From Coturnix japonica (lineage: Eukaryota; Chordata; Aves; Galliformes; Phasianidae): a stretch of DNA of 64,000 bases. The notes beneath the pieces are model-generated. The model saw only the letters and a list, made by a program, of their open reading frames with translations. It was not told the origin of the DNA and did no database searches. Location of the stretch: positions 2,120,429 through 2,184,428 of the forward strand of contig NC_029542.1 in the NCBI RefSeq assembly GCF_001577835.2, given 5' to 3'. Positions within the stretch are counted from its first letter, which is position 1, and every line of letters begins with the position of its first letter. Shown here piece by piece: positions 51,301 to 63,393 of the stretch. Both the position numbers and the translations under genes were made by a program.

Positions 51301-53601
51301 AACTTAGCTGTAATTACTCTCTTGAATGTTCTAGATAATACTGAAAAGATCTATTTTTGCCTGGTGTCGCAGTGAGAAAGCTGCGTCAGTCTCAACTATA
51401 GATCATTGCCTACCAGGGACTAGGTGAGGGGAGTCCAATATTTTGGTATTTGCAGATGCTCTTGTGCTTGTTTTAAATGTAAATTAAAGAAAAGCTGAGT
51501 GTGTCTGTTTTGTTCTCTCGCAGATGGCACTTTAACAAGTATATTTTTGGTAAGATTAGGAGGAGAGTCATCTTTTCCTCAGTCTTTTTATGGTAGCCGT
51601 TTGTGTTTTGTATAAAATGTTAAATACAACAGTCACTGCAATCCTTAACTGGCTATGGTTGTCAGTATCTAGTGGACCCTTATCTGTTTCTACTAAACAC
51701 CAATACCATGAGCGCTTGACAGTACTGTTAATATTAAACTGGAGCTCTCTAGTTAGAGAATGGCACAACCTTACAAGGTGAACTTGTAATTTAGTGTTGC
51801 TTGTCACCCTTTTGCTTTGCTTAGGAACTTGGCAGTGTCTGGAAATCCTCCTTGAGTTTGAACACGATGGCAGTGGTGGCAGATTGGTTGTGTACAGATG
51901 TAAATGGATCCTTCGGATAACGTTTTTAGGATAGAACAGTTGCTGCTGGTGGTAAATTGACGCAATTTCGATCCTCGAGCCTGTCGGTTCCCTGTGTTCA
52001 ATGGTGTCCTGACTCTTTCAGAACATCCTTAGAAGGATCAGTGACAACATGAGTGAGCTGTTGGCTCAGTACATTGCAGAAGTTATGGTTCCATTAAATA
52101 CAGAAATGGTTTGACTTCCCTTTGCTGCTTGGCAGAATGGTCCATGCTGCATTATCCAATCAGTTCTCATAGGTTATCTCTGGTACGAGCTTACTGCTTT
52201 CAGACCAATATTCCAGACCAGGAATGTACTTACCTTACAGTGGACATTTCAAATGAGGTTTCCAAAACCTGTTGTGGAATGGGCAAGATACTGTGGGTTA
52301 TGGTCCCTGTTTCTCTTGACCTTTGTAGAGGTCAAGATTTATTTGTACGTGGCACTTAAAGAGCACTTTCTCATGCTTACTTAGAGAGACAGCTGTATTG
52401 TCTCCTGCTTACCTGGGAAGAGTCAGAAGTGTTTCATTATGGAGGATATTGAGAGTTCAGCATGCCCTCTGACTGCTATCAGGAAGAGATCTCCAGAACT
52501 TCTCATCAGCACCATTCACCAGCAATAAAAAGCACCTCAACACCAGTAGCCAAATGCTCATCCAACATTTTATGGCAGATTCCATAAGGCATTTGTGAAA
52601 CTTGCTTGATGCTGTCTCATTTCAGAAAACAACTTCGCCAAGTATCTTGACAACCTTTTGTGTCCTTTTTGTTACTCAGCATCAAGCTAGAATCGAGTTC
52701 ATCCTTCTTCAGTCAATCTAACAAAGAAAATATTGATGCCCAGGGTGCAGCCCCAAGTCAGCATCCCTTGGAGTTTGCTTTCCTGATAGTGAAGCATGGG
52801 ACTCTCACGTCCCTGTTCGAGGTAATGGTTGGGTCTGTCAAACCTTAATGCAAGAACCAGTGAATGAAAGAGTCACAGTGCAGCTGTGAGGCAGCGCGTT
52901 GCTTTTTTTGACAACCTGATGAACACGAATTATGAAATATACTATTTAAAATTAACTTTTTTTCCCTCTTTTAAACTTGGGTTGCTAGCAGTGTAAAATG
53001 TAATTTAAATCTGTTGCGCCGAAGCATATTTTTTGTTCCCTGTAGTCAGTAGGAGATGTTTTCTTTGGTGTGTTTTTTCCCTTCTGCTCTTTCCATTCAC
53101 AGTCCTGTTGTGGTAATTTCCTGAAGGTGTAATCTTTGTAGCATGATTGTACAAACATTCATATGAAATTCCTGACTTCTTGTTCTCACTAAAATACGCT
53201 GAAAGCAATAGTAGTTTTATTTCTGTCCTTCTTTTCTCCCCTCCCACGTTGAGATTTGCAACTTTGCTCCTATACTGTCCTAGAGGAATCCTTAATATCC
53301 TGCTATCCACCAGACGTATGTTGTTGATATGGATAACTGCAGTGTCTCTACTCCTTTATTTTTATGGAGAAAACACAGAAGGTTTTGTTACAATGGATTT
53401 TAACACCTGAGTCATGGAACCATGTTGTTGAAACTCTGTAAATTTGAAGGTAATTTTCTGAGATGGCTTGAAATTGGAACGTTGCACCCTTTGATGCTGT
53501 TTCCTGCTCCCTATGTAGTTTAACTCGGATTTTTTAACCTTCTTTCTAAGTTTCAGCCTCCTGTGTATTAGGTACAGTATTTTCTGCCTTTCATACTTTG
53601 T

Positions 53602-53607
53602 AATAAA
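53602..53607 (+). terminator. DCAF7: Distal poly(A) signal candidate of DCAF7
   Basis: AATAAA in taataaaaatgg with a downstream GT-rich element at about 53,638-53,650. It is the last strong signal before sequence that looks intergenic. Confidence 0.5.
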
Positions 53608-53625
53608 AATGGAACATTTGTAGAT

Positions 53626-56600
53626 TGACTGCAGTTCACTGTGTGGTGAGTTAAACCTGGGACCCGTGGGGCGAGCAGGGAGGTACTTCTCACAAGAGAC
53701 ATGAAGCCTGTTTCAGTTTTAATGCTGAGAAAGGCTGGGTGGCTCCTTTCTATTGACTCTGCTTTACAAAGCTGGTGCCATTTCATATATCTCTCATCCT
53801 ACCAATACCCAAACTAAGTTGCTTATTCTGGCTACTCTTGACTTAGGGGTCACTCCGAATAATTATATTGTTAGGATGCCAGTCACAAAAGAGCTTGGAG
53901 GGAATGGCTAATGATAAAAATACGCCCACACTTACTTTCTAAAACCAAGTTACCACATGTTGCCCCATACACTTCTGTTGTCTGGTCATGTTCTCTAACT
54001 TCCTTGTATAGTATTTCTCCCCTACAGATAAAATGGTAATTATCTGTCCTCATGTTTTTTTTGTGTTTGAAGATGATTGGAAGAGGGATTTTCTAATACA
54101 AATAATTGGTCCCTAAAGCTTTCTGAAAATGAGCAAATTAAAGACAAAGTAATTAGGCTCTTATTTAGCTTCTAAGTCCCTTTTGTGTGTGGGTGACCTC
54201 TGTTAAAGGGTGTTTTCTTTACAGGCTCTGTCACTATTGTCGTCATTGCTAGAGCTGGGATCTAGAAGGGGAGTAGTGTAGCAGAACTTGACGTTGTCTT
54301 ACCTTAGAGCTGGGTGAGCAGGGCTGATGTCTTCAGTAAGTATTTAGATTAACTCTACTTCAACTAAACTGTTGTCTGACATCTGGTCTACTTGGGATTC
54401 TTCTCTAATTCTTTGTGTACTAACTTTGAAACAAAAGCTTTGTAAGCTTCGTGACCACAATGGAAAGAGTTGCCTGCAAAGATGCTGTGCTGTTTTTTAA
54501 GCTATATATGGACTCTAACTAATCCATATTTGGATACGATGCTTTCCTTCTAAGAATTGTTTGTCTTTACCCTAGAAATGTATTTACAAAATCCTTGATC
54601 TGTTTCATGGTGAATTCTGAAGCACAAACACAAAGACATTTCCTCAGCTTCCACTCCAATGGATGAAAGCAAAGAAGTCAAATTGCTGTACGCCAAATTC
54701 CAGCTACTGCTTTCAATATTGAGGTGCTCTGCATCAGCTTTCAGCTTGAAGGAATGTGCTTTCTTCTTCATAAAGGTAAATAACATGCATTCAAATAGTA
54801 TCACACCTACATCTGTTTGAAGTCAGTTGGAGTTTGTGCAGGTCTCAAGCAGCAAATACTTAATGCTGGACTTCAAAGGTGCTGAGAAGTACCTGCTTTA
54901 TCTGTGTTAACTTTAAGCTGACAAAAAATCTCCATCTCTGTATGGAAGTAGCTAAAGCAGAAAAGTAGCACACATTGTAAAGCCAATTTTTTTCTTTGCT
55001 TAAAGTCAAATTTAAGTCTGTCCTTTCTGTCCAGCATAAATGCTTTAAATTTCTCCTTATCCAGCATGGGAAATGCAACAACAAGTTCCCCTCCTGCAGA
55101 AGGGATTCAACCTGTCTTTCTCATTCTGTGATGATCTACATACCGTGTTGTTGTTGTTGTCACTGATTTGCCATCTATTCCCTTCATTAGGACCAGTGGG
55201 TTGCTAAAAGGTTTCAGCTGATTAGGATGTGGAGGCTCACTCAGCAGTAACCACACAAATCCACCTGTTCCTATAGACACACAGTCTCTTCAGTGATGTA
55301 GACTAGAAGTCTATAAAACACAGCTGGAAGCAACCCGTTTGGGTCCTAATTAAGTCCTGTGGGAAAAACTACCGACAACTCCTGCAAATTGGACATACCA
55401 GAGCAAAAATACAGGAGCTGGTAGATGATGAGAGAAACAGGCTGCTTGTCAGTGTGGCAAAATAGGTGTCATTAAGTCCTGAGGAAGAATTCGTGTAGAG
55501 ATGAAATAACAGGAGGTTCTATTCTCTACCCTAAGGAACAGATGACATCTGGTATGGCTGGCTGACTTGCTGTGAGACCCTGGACAAGGTACAGCTGTTA
55601 AGAGCTGTAAGTGAAAAGCACTTTAATTAATCAGTGATCAGTAAGTGGCTTGAAAATACTTGAAAATTAAAGATGTCCTCAACAGTAACAGAATAGTTAT
55701 AATACAGCGTGACTGTAACAAGATTGTGCTTTAATCTCATGCTTTTTTTTTTTCCTGTGCTGCTCCATATGTGGTCCAGATTGCCAGCTCAGAAGCAAGT
55801 CATCATCTAGAAGCATGTAATATTTCTAACATCCTTCCCCCTCTTCCTTCCCTTCAGTTTTGCTCGCTCCACGACAGTGTCTCCTACTTTTTAACCAGAC
55901 AGCTTCAGAGCCCCCTCTGCTGGAGTGCTGACAGCAGGAGGACAGACGTGGTTTGGCCAGCAGAATCGGACAGGTACCAGCTGATTTTCTAGGGCTGGGG
56001 AAGGGGAGAACCAGGCATGCTTTTTAAAGCCGAGCTTCATGTAGTTGATGTGCTCTACTGGAGGTGAGATTTGGCCAGTTCACATTGCGTCTCGCTGTCC
56101 TGAAGCTGGATCACAATGCTGGTTCTGTTAGTTTTCCATTAGTACTGCAGTCAGGGTTTCCATAATGCTGAGAACACCCATTAACAAAATGAGAACAGCC
56201 TGGAACCAGTGAGGTGATTCCTGTCAGGATTTCAGAATGCTTTTCTGCATCATCTGAAGATTTATCAAGTTTTTTCTTCTCTTTCTCCACCAATTTACTC
56301 CTTTGCACAACTCTCTGGCTGTGGAGATCTACAATAAGGAAGTTTTGGTATGAGACAGCGCTCAGCCTGGAGACTGCTAAGCTCTCCAGGAAGGATGTGT
56401 GTACCTAAACAAGAAGGGAAACAGGAAGGAAAGAAGAAATAGTACATCTGATAGCAAGGAGAGGATGCTCTTTGAGTCAGACAGGTATGCTTCAGAAAGT
56501 GCTACCAGAATAGAACGTATGATGGCACAACGATTAAGAGCTTGGGAAAAGATGCCAGGAGCTGAATCCCAAAGGGCTGCTCCAGTCTTCCTGTGCAACT

Positions 56601-59240
56601 TCTAACCAGTCACTGGCTCTGTGCAGCACTCTCGTAATCCCTGTTTTCATGATTAATTTCCTTTTCTTCCTTTTTTGCAGTGTGACAGCATTAATCACCT
56701 CTGTAAAGTTCCTTTAAAACAAATGAGCTCACTATGAACATGGATGCTGCTGGGGAGTCTGGGTGAATACCTATGCTGATGATACATAAGATACCTTCAA
56801 GCAGTCTGAACAACTTTATGTTGAATTAAGTGTGCTTTGTTGTTGCTGTTTACAGAAATGAAGCTTCTTTTCTGGAAAAAAGCAGCTTGAAAAGGATGTG
56901 GGCAAATCTGGGTGGAAAACCACAGACTATCATCTTGTACTGCGGTGTTACTGTAAAATGAATAACCTCATTTTTATGCTGAAAATTTGCATTAAGCAGG
57001 GAGTAAAAGTGAAAAAAGAATTATTCTTACTTTACCCCTGAAGATATATTAAATGGGCACCTGCTAAATTTCCATGGTAGAAATGTAGCTGCAGTTCAGG
57101 AAAGGTACAGCAGCTTGTCCAGGAAAAATAATGTGAGGAGGGAAGTCTGCAGTGCCCCCCCCTCAAACAGCCTAATGGCACTTGTATATAGGCAGTGTTG
57201 TGATAATGTCTCTAAAAAGAGAATAGAGATGCAAAACAGCAGTTTTTGTCTGCCTGTGTGTGTGTGTCAGGCTAGATAGGTGTGTGGAGTAATGAACCAT
57301 TAAGGACAAATCGTTCTGTTTTCAAAGGAAGAAAAAAGCTTCAGTGAAATCCAGGCTTTCTGGTTAACTGGGGATGGAAGGGGCACATTGCACTGGGGTG
57401 CCCATCTCCTGCCATCTGCTGGGGTCTCCTGGCTCATTGACACGGGTAGCAACTAGCAAGCCTGGTATCTGTTTAAGTAAAGCAGCTTTCTGCACAAAGG
57501 GCTTCAGTGGGTTTCATGTAGCAGGACTTTGGCTGAGCATTTTGTATGAAAACATGGAAGAATTGGAAGACAGATGAAAATACTGAAGGGTAAAGTGACT
57601 ATAGTGTGTTTTGACATCAGAGCTGATGCACTAGGGAATTAATCCTGAGTTTCTCCACTTCTAGTGCTGCAATTAATCATTAAAACCTTTCTATAATGAC
57701 CTTGGCACACAAGAAAAAGAATCAAGTGTGATAATTAAATGTGGTGATGAACAGAAGTGGGGAGCTTTCCTAATACAAGGGAACTAGAACATCTTAGGGA
57801 ACTGATGGCTTTGAAGAGTGAGAAACAGGCAGGAGGTGAAATTCAGCAGCAGAAAGTGTGAAGCTGTGAATGTAGATGTGAAGGAAAGGAGGCTGGATTT
57901 ATTTAGTAGTTAAATGGTAGCAGTGAGTGTGAAAATGCATTTAGAAAGATTGGTCTAATGGCAAATATGATGATGCTGTCATATAAAAGAGAACTAAAAT
58001 TAGAATAGAGGCCCAAAAAAAGGCTACCAGGAAGGCACCACAGAGACTGTGTTATTAGAAGAGTTAAAATGGCTTACTCATCTATTAAAGTGGAGCCTGA
58101 AATGGGATATGATTATCTTCTTGATGTATTTAGAGAGAAAACACCAGGGAAGAGGAAAGGATAATTTAAGTGAAAGGATAATCTTGGCATGAAAACAAAC
58201 AGCTGGGCACGAATGTACAGGAAAACTAGAAAGAGTTTTGTAATTTCAGAGTGATACAAGAGATGCTAAAAATGAGCCTAAACACTGGTAATGTTGGGCT
58301 GTGTTTTCGGATGGGAACTTGAAGGTGATATGTGTGGAAACCCTCTGCTCCAAAACCAAAGGCAGGGCTGAGATGATTGGCTCTGTGCACAGCTTCTGGC
58401 CCTTGATGGCTCAGATCTGTTGATCTAAGCATTCCTTTACAGATTGATTTGTCTGTCTCATTTGGCGTAGCAGGATCTTTTCATTATCCCAGATAACATC
58501 ATCATGATTTGGTGATGCCCTGAACTCTTCCTGGCCCTCACTTTAGGCAATTTTTCCTTTCCAATCCAGTTTTCCTTCCTGTGTTTTCCAGCTGATGCAG
58601 CCTCTCAGACATGAAAACATTTAGAAAACAACACGCTTGCTGTTAGATGTCTGCTGGATAGACAAGCAGCTGCTGAAGCCATCTGCTCAAGGTGGGATTC
58701 CCAGCAGCAGGGTGGCCATCATTGCATTGAGGAAGGAGAGCTGGACTTGTTCTTAATGAAACAAAACCCCTCTGCTATGCCAAATACACCCCCAAGGTGG
58801 AATGGAAGCAGGGCAGAGCAGCTGAAGGCTGGCTGCTGTTTTTAGAAGATGAGTTGATTTATGGAGCTTGAGGTAGAATTATTAGCTTAGATTGGACAGG
58901 AACAGCAGTTCTTTGCCCTAATATCTGTCTCATGGCATGTTTGTGTTGTGTTTAGCAGGGATGTTTTCTGCTTTATGGGCACAAGGGGAGGTGGCAGCTG
59001 GGAATGTTAAAGGAGGAAGAGCCATCAGGAGCCCATCAGCAGGTGAATGAATGGCACAGGTGAGCAGTTCTATTTCTAAGGACACAACAACCACATCCTC
59101 ATTAATATGAACCCCTAAATGAAAGGAGAGGGGTTGAGTGAGCTCCAGCCTCGTGTACCTAAAGCTCATCCATGTGGATTTACTTTCATACCAAGTAACT
59201 TCAACAAAGGCACCGTGCCTTTCCCCATTTCCCCCCTGCC
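53626..59240. other. Intergenic region between DCAF7 and the next promoter
   Basis: 5.6 kb without a supportable gene on either strand. It has one old CR1 copy near 58.0-58.3 kb. In human, TACO1 lies here, but no frame shows its conserved words (such as GHNKWSKVRH). Confidence 0.6.
57960..58290 (+). mobile_element. Ancient CR1-like LINE relic
   Basis: Words such as gggatatgattatcttc, aaacaccagggaagagg, ttaagtgaaaggataatctt and ggcatgaaaacaaacag follow the order of the old CR1 consensus (gatatgattat, aaacaccaggg, taaaggacaatnttggcac, aagaacaaatgg). Divergence is high, so it is far older than the other copies in the window. Borders are approximate. Confidence 0.55.
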
Positions 59241-59344
59241 TTTCCCCCCTTCCCCTTGCCTTTTTCCCCCTTCCCCTTGCCTTTTTCCCCCTTCCCCTTG
59301 CCTTTTTCCCCCTTCCCCTTGCCTTTTTCCCCCTTCCCCTTGCC
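59241..59344. repeat. 21-base minisatellite, four identical units plus a shorter one
   Basis: Units of 21 bases (five T, five C, TT, four C, TTGCC) at 59261-59281, 59282-59302, 59303-59323 and 59324-59344 are identical; a 20-base variant precedes them at 59241-59260. Almost all pyrimidine on the + strand. It ends about 50 bases before the CpG island. Confidence 0.95.
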
Positions 59345-59389
59345 TTTCCCATCCCATATTGAGCCCTTAGGGAGAAGAGCCGGGAGCGG

Positions 59390-60060
59390 TGGGCACTAGG
59401 ACCCAGCGGCGCAGTCCGAGCGGTGGGCGGGGCCTCGCTGCCGCCCGTCATTCTGATTGGCAGCCGGCTGAGGGCCGGTCCCCTCCGTTGGCGGGCGAGG
59501 AGGCGGGGTCAGCGCAGCGAGCAGCACGACCCCCAACGATTGGCTGGCGACTGTCTGAGCGGCGAGCCGATTGGCGGGCTGTGCCGTCGGGTGGGTGGCT
59601 CGGCGGCGCTGATTGGCTGAAAGCGGCGGGTCGGCCCCTGTGATTGGCAGGCGGCGGCGGCGGGTGCGCGGTGGCGGCCGAGCGGTTTGTTTTGCTCGCG
59701 GCCCGGTCGCTCGGTGCCGCCGGCGGCGGGTGGGGAGAGACCGGCACCGGCCGAGTCCCGGCCCCACAACCCGCAGCCCGGAGCGGGGCCGCCGGAAGGA
59801 GGCGGCTGTTTGGGCCTGGGAATGTGGCGGCGGCTCTGAGCCCTCCCCCTCGGCCCGGCCGCCATGGAGAGACGGCGGTGACAGCAGCGTACCACAGCGC
59901 GCCGCCCGCACGGAGCGGGCCCAGAGCCCACAACCATGGGTGAGAACGGGGGGTGAGCGGGATGGGGGCGGCTGTAGGATCGGACAGGACTGGGCCGCGA
60001 TTGGGATGAGGGGCGGGGGCGGGACGAGACGGGGCGTCGCCTGAGGGAGGGGGGGGAACG
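59390..60060 (+). promoter_or_regulatory. MAP3K3: CpG-island promoter with five inverted CCAAT boxes
   Basis: Very CpG-dense block. ATTGG (inverted CCAAT) at 59456-59460, 59539-59543, 59570-59574, 59612-59616 and 59643-59647, all in one orientation with spacings 83, 31, 42 and 31, close to whole helical turns. No TATA box. Transcription likely starts shortly after the last box, at about 59,680-59,780. Confidence 0.7.
59936..59939 (+). CDS. MAP3K3: Probable first coding exon of MAP3K3 (start codon plus one base)
   Basis: A GC-rich untranslated exon ends in accATGG followed directly by a consensus donor gtgagaa. An exon coding only ATGG (phase 1) fits MAP3K3, whose protein begins Met-Asp-Glu-Gln (ATG GAC), and MAP3K3 is the next + strand gene after DCAF7/TACO1 in human. 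MAP3K3 (MEKK3) is a cytoplasmic MAP kinase kinase kinase acting on MEK5, MKK and NF-kB routes. The rest of the gene is beyond the window, so the call rests on position and junction only. Another gene with a short first coding exon remains possible. Confidence 0.55.
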
Positions 60061-60221
60061 GCCGGGGGGGCCTTAAATCTGGATGTTGGGCTTAGAAAGT
60101 CGGGCTGGGGGGTCTTAAATCCTCGATATTGGCCTTATAAAGTCGGGCTGGGCTTTGTGGTGTTGGTACCCGATTCACTTTTTGCTTTTCAGCGGTAAAC
60201 GATGTAGTTTTTCTAAAGCAA

Positions 60222-60462
60222 GATCAGGTTGGACGGGGCCTTGAGCAACTTGATCTGTGGGGTCTCTATGGGGATCTGTTGGGATCTATGGGGTCTCTAT
60301 GGAGTCTATGGGGATCTATGGGGTCTCTGTGGGGATCTATGGGGTCTCCTGGGCAACCTGATCTAGTAAAGGTGTATGTTTGGTGGCCCTGCTAGGCAGG
60401 GGGGTTGGAACTACATGATCCTTGAGGTCCCTTCCAACCCGGGTCACTCTGTGATTCTGTAA
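60222..60462 (+). mobile_element. CR1 LINE tail split by a tandem repeat
   Basis: Starts gatcaggttggacggggcct, then gagcaacttgatct, is interrupted by about 95 bases of tandem repeat, and resumes gggcaacctgatctag through to cttccaaccc and the terminal tctgtgattctgt. The last 110 bases match the 40 kb copy almost base for base. Confidence 0.9.
60256..60350. repeat. Minisatellite inside a CR1 tail
   Basis: About five units of the form ggggatctatggggtctct (roughly 20-22 bases, each made of two related half-units) lie between two copies of the CR1 phrase gcaacYtgatct. Confidence 0.85.
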
Positions 60463-62603
60463 AGCAGAACTGACTCATTTGCTGGCAGGGGAATCACTGC
60501 TGTTACCTGCAGCGCTTTGTGGGCCGTAGCTTTGATTCTTCCTCCAAGTTTGGTGCTGTGGGACTCCCTCAGCGTTCAGTCTGTGCATGTAATATGTTCA
60601 CTTCTTTATATTGTAACTGCATTGCAAACGTCACTCCAAGCAAATGCAGGATGTTCCGTTCCCTTTGTGCCCTGAGACGATCCCAGGCACAGCAAGACCT
60701 ACAAGAAATGCCTATTGTATAAATGCAGTAGATGGGCAGGTCTATAAGTGGGCTCCTCTTCTCTAAAGAGAGATGTCTGGTGTTCCCCAGGCAGTGTTAT
60801 CTCTGCAGGAGCCAACCTGATGGTGCAGAACTCACAGCAGCCAACCAGGAGGGTGCAGAGCTTCCATGGAATTGCTTTGTGGGGCTGTTGGATGCCTCTT
60901 GATAAACACGTGAGCACGGGATGAAGAAGAACAGTTCCACGGTCGTGTTGTAATGGCAATACTGATTGCTTGCAAAGGGAGAGATCCAAACTCATTAGGC
61001 TGTTGTGAGCAGATCTTTTAGAGACTGTTTTGCTGTGACCCTGAGCTTTCTCCCACCTTGTTTCTCATGAGATTCTCTGACAGATGAGTGCTGCCATTGA
61101 GAGGTCAGTGTTGCAGGTTGCTGAGCTCCATTGATAGAACCACAGCTCGCTGGCACTTCGCAGAAAGGGCAGTCATTTCCAAACCTGTGCTTTCCAAACA
61201 GAGCTCCTCAGCAGCAATAGGCTCACTTGCTTCTAATACAGAGAAACGTGAGTGTATGTGGGAAGCAGAGGGGAGGAGCAGCACTCAGGCCCAGAGTGAA
61301 GTGCTCCTTGCAGTCCTGCTGCTGAGGCTCTCCCCGGCCTGCTCTGCTTTCCTGCCTGTGTCACTTCCTTCCCTTAGCTCTCATTGCCTGGCGCTGTGCA
61401 GTGACAGCCCCCACTGCTGGGGGAGGGAGGGGGCTGAGCCCAGGGTCGGTCAATGCCAGCTACAATCCTCAGTGTGAGGAATTTCTCAGTGTGAAGAACC
61501 TCAGATACATATCCCAGCTCCATAGGGATGCTCAGCTTTTTCTTCTAAACCTTCAGGCCAAGTTTTCTGTTTGAAATAAACTTGCTCGTTGCCCCTGGTT
61601 CTGCTGGCAGAATAGCCAGCAGCATCGCTGTTGGTGGCAGCAGATAACAAATGCGTGTGTTTGCTTTTCTCAAACAACTTCTAGTGCCTTCTATTATCAT
61701 GCTATATAAAATACCATCCTGGATCATAGAGGTTTACAGGCTTTTCTGCACTCTGCAGACGCTTTTACTTTGGGGTTTGTTTGTTTTTCTTTAACCCTAT
61801 TCCTGTTTTGTACCACTGCAAACACACCGACCTGCTCGACCCCGTGGAGCAAACCCTGTACGCGTGGAAATAAACGCGTTATGAGGATGAAGGGTTTTCT
61901 CTGTGAGCAGCAGTTCCCCTTTATCCGATGGTAGAAAACCCGTGAGTGTAGTTTTTCAAACATGAGAAGCATTTCCTGGACAACATCTTTGAGCACAAAG
62001 CAGAGCTGTGTTTCCCAGACCTACTGGAGACGTAGCAGCAAAGGGTCCTTCAGTGAGCTTCCAAAATTGCTTATTTTTCATTCCTAATAACTTTTGCATT
62101 GTGTGATTAATGTGATGCTGCTGCATATACTCCCTTAAAGCCAATCTGTGCAAATCCTCTCTTTGGATGGAAAGAAAGAAGTATTCATGCTTGGTAACAT
62201 TAAATCCATCACAATGTTGTCCTGAATGGAAACATTTCTTCCTTTGGCAAATGTGTATTTCACACCGATTTTGTGTTAAAAAATGATAAATACTCTGTTT
62301 CCCACCAAAACAAGGATGAATTCTCTTCTGTATATTGTCTGAGGGAGATGGTAGCCCAGTCTGTGATACTAACATCACATAAGCTCCACCTGCTGCTGCG
62401 TGGCATAGCGTGGCTGTGTGCTGTAAGATCATAGCATTAGTGCTTGCCTGCAGGTGAATGGAGCACCCAGCAGTGCTGCGACCCTTCCTGCTCACCAGGG
62501 GGTTCTGCTGCTACCCAGGTGCTGCCATGAAGAGTTTCACGTTGCAGAGTTGTGTCAGTGCACAAGTGAGCTAGTAAGTAGTTGCACATCTAAGCTGCAG
62601 CCT

Positions 62604-62795
62604 GCATCAGGAGGCTGTGGATGCCCCATCCCTGCAGGCATTCAAGGCCAGGCTGGATGTGGCTCTGGGCAGCCTGGGCTGCTGGGTGGTGACCCTGCAC
62701 ATAGCAGGGGGTTGGAAATGGATGAACATTGTGGTCCTTTTGAACCCAGGCCATTCCATGATGTGATTCTGTGATATGATTTTGTGATAGGAGGC
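62604..62795 (+). mobile_element. CR1 LINE 3' end, 5'-truncated
   Basis: aggaggctgtggatgcccca, ttcaaggccaggctggatg, gggggttggaaatggatga and terminal ccattccatgatgtgattct mark the CR1 3' end. It differs from the 40 and 60 kb copies in the region before the tail and belongs with the 63.5 kb copy. Confidence 0.92.
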
Positions 62796-63393
62796 AGATA
62801 GCTGCTCGGACACGTGTCTTCTCTGCCCACTTCCTCCAGCAAATGAGAGACTTTGAAAATCAGCCGACGTGAGCACAGCCTGGGCTTTGGCACCAACAGC
62901 TTGTGAGTGCATCTCAACTGCTGCTCCTTGTTTTGGAGTGAGGTGCCATGGTGTTCAGACCAATTTCTCATTCATAAACGTATTCTTTGATTGACTTGAT
63001 TCCGTGTTATGAGCACCCAGTTAGAAGCTGTTTTCATAGCTGTTTTGCTTGCCCAAAGGAACCCTGACCGTCTGCCAAGACAAGCTCTTCTTCATCCTCC
63101 TGGTAGCCAGCCAAACCCAAACTGTGCTGTAGTGGAAAACTTGCATCCCTGCTCCTCACATTGTGCCTTGGGTGCTGGGAGCTCAGCAGTTCACCACTCC
63201 ATCGTTGTCACGGTTTGTTATGCGGAGGTGCAGCCCCTATTGGCTGCCTTGCTCAAAGATTATGCTCAATACCAAACAAGAGGAAGGAATGAGAGTAAAT
63301 TGGAGATGCTCCAGGGAGGTAAAAGGGGAAGCGTTCAGATGTAAGGTTGAAAACATTTTTTTTGTTAATAAAAAAATAAAAAGCATGCTGTGC

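Larger units (their letters stand above)
47416..53625 (+). other. DCAF7: Probable long DCAF7 3'UTR
   Basis: From the DCAF7 stop, 6.2 kb run without any CR1 copy, coding exon or CpG island, AT-rich and with scattered ATTTA words, to an AATAAA at 53602-53607 followed by a GT-rich element (actgtgtggtgag). Earlier AATAAA signals at 48375-48380, about 49,872, 50,154 and 50,491 offer shorter forms. Human DCAF7 also has a multi-kilobase 3'UTR (from memory). The far end is an inference. Confidence 0.5.

Noticed and set aside
55771-55992. 73-codon frame considered as a possible TACO1 remnant
   Set aside because: No conserved TACO1 motif, no flanking exons, ordinary chance length.
59119-59451. Repetitive frames (LFPPSPC on +, KKARGRG on -)
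   Set aside because: A 21-base tandem repeat stays open in all frames; no gene is needed.
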